Assembly: GCA_030433055.1 (NCBI GenBank)
Contig: JAUILJ010000508.1
Span: 1 to 6,226 of the forward strand
Direction: 5' to 3'
From: Polyangia bacterium
GTDB lineage: Bacteria; Myxococcota_A; Polyangia; Polyangiales; Polyangiaceae
Length of the DNA: 6,226 nucleotides
Shown: in pieces, positions 6,086 to 6,226 of the stretch
Numbering within the stretch: position 1 is the first letter of the stretch
How the letters are laid out: every line of letters starts with the position of its first letter
Position numbers and translations under genes: made by a program
Notes under the pieces: generated by a model
The model's input: the letters and a program-made list of their open reading frames with translations, nothing else
Told to the model about the DNA's origin: nothing
Databases searched by the model: none

Positions 6086-6226
6086 CTAGAAGCGACCGCG
6101 ATAGCCCAGGGAGAGCCCACTGCCATCCTGTGCAGGCCCGACGATTGGCCCGCTGACGAACGCGTGCTCCGGCTGGCTACTCCCCCAATCCACGAAGAAC
6201 GCCGTGAGCACCAGGGTCGTCAGACC
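6086..6226 (-). CDS. 3' end of an unidentified gene, possibly outer-membrane beta-barrel
   Basis: The minus-strand frame is open from the right edge to TAG at 6088-6086 and codes for 46 residues. They include LTTLVLTAFFVDWG, a Gly/Ser/Pro-rich loop, and a last strand reading SLGYRGRF. A terminal Phe after an alternating aromatic/polar strand is the classical C-terminal signature of outer-membrane beta-barrels recognised by BamA. About three quarters of codons end in G or C, as in the neighbouring genes, which supports real coding. The gene is cut off by the window, so its family and start are unknown. Its stop is 12 nt from the WYL regulator, pointing to a shared transcript. An antisense frame is also open here but gives a less protein-like sequence. 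Confidence 0.55.
   Translation of the reverse strand, partial: GLTTLVLTAFFVDWGSSQPEHAFVSGPIVGPAQDGSGLSLGYRGRF

Noticed and set aside
6071..6100. Own promoter and leaderless start for the WYL gene (TAGTAC on the minus strand before GTG)
   Set aside because: The TAGTAC overlaps the stop codon of the upstream gene, no -35 element is visible at a proper distance, and the 12-nt gap fits co-transcription better.

Overview
The window is GC-rich (by eye a little over 60%), with dense, strongly G/C-ending codons, and codes for Gram-negative envelope functions: a periplasmic lytic transglycosylase and what looks like the end of an outer-membrane barrel. Together with the myxobacterial flavour of the proteins, this suggests a bacterium of the Myxococcota / former Deltaproteobacteria. 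That placement is an inference from composition and protein style, not from a marker gene.

Layout. (1) Positions 1-3847, plus strand: a tight three-gene run. It holds the 3' part of glutamyl-tRNA synthetase (gltX), a CPBP/CAAX-type intramembrane protease-like protein 10 nt later, and a full-length biosynthetic arginine decarboxylase (speA) 29 nt after that, behind a clear AGGAG site. The spacing suggests one transcript. (2) Positions 3848-4253: a 406-nt gap without a convincing full-size gene. It starts with a perfect 35-bp tandem repeat that begins inside the last codons of speA, followed by a GC-rich hairpin, then a cluster of dyad symmetries around a plausible promoter. (3) Positions 4254-4934, plus strand: a secreted DUF4124 + SLT-domain lytic transglycosylase. 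(4) Positions 4941-4980: a hairpin followed by T-rich sequence in the gap between convergent genes. (5) Positions 4991-6226, minus strand: a WYL-domain regulator (HTH-WYL-WCX) starting at GTG 12 nt after the stop of a gene that runs off the right edge. Only the last 46 residues of that gene are visible, and they resemble the C-terminal strands of an outer-membrane beta-barrel.

How the genes work together. GltX charges tRNA-Glu and SpeA turns arginine into agmatine for polyamine synthesis. The membrane protein between them has no obvious pathway link and may simply share the transcript. The transglycosylase has its own apparent promoter region. The WYL regulator may be co-transcribed with the barrel-like gene.

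I found no tRNA, rRNA, CRISPR array, transposase or phage gene, and nothing that amounts to a new multi-gene system. The most unusual parts are non-coding: the 35-bp repeat that copies the end of speA, and the dyad-rich leader of the transglycosylase gene, which contains a 10-codon ORF overlapping its start.
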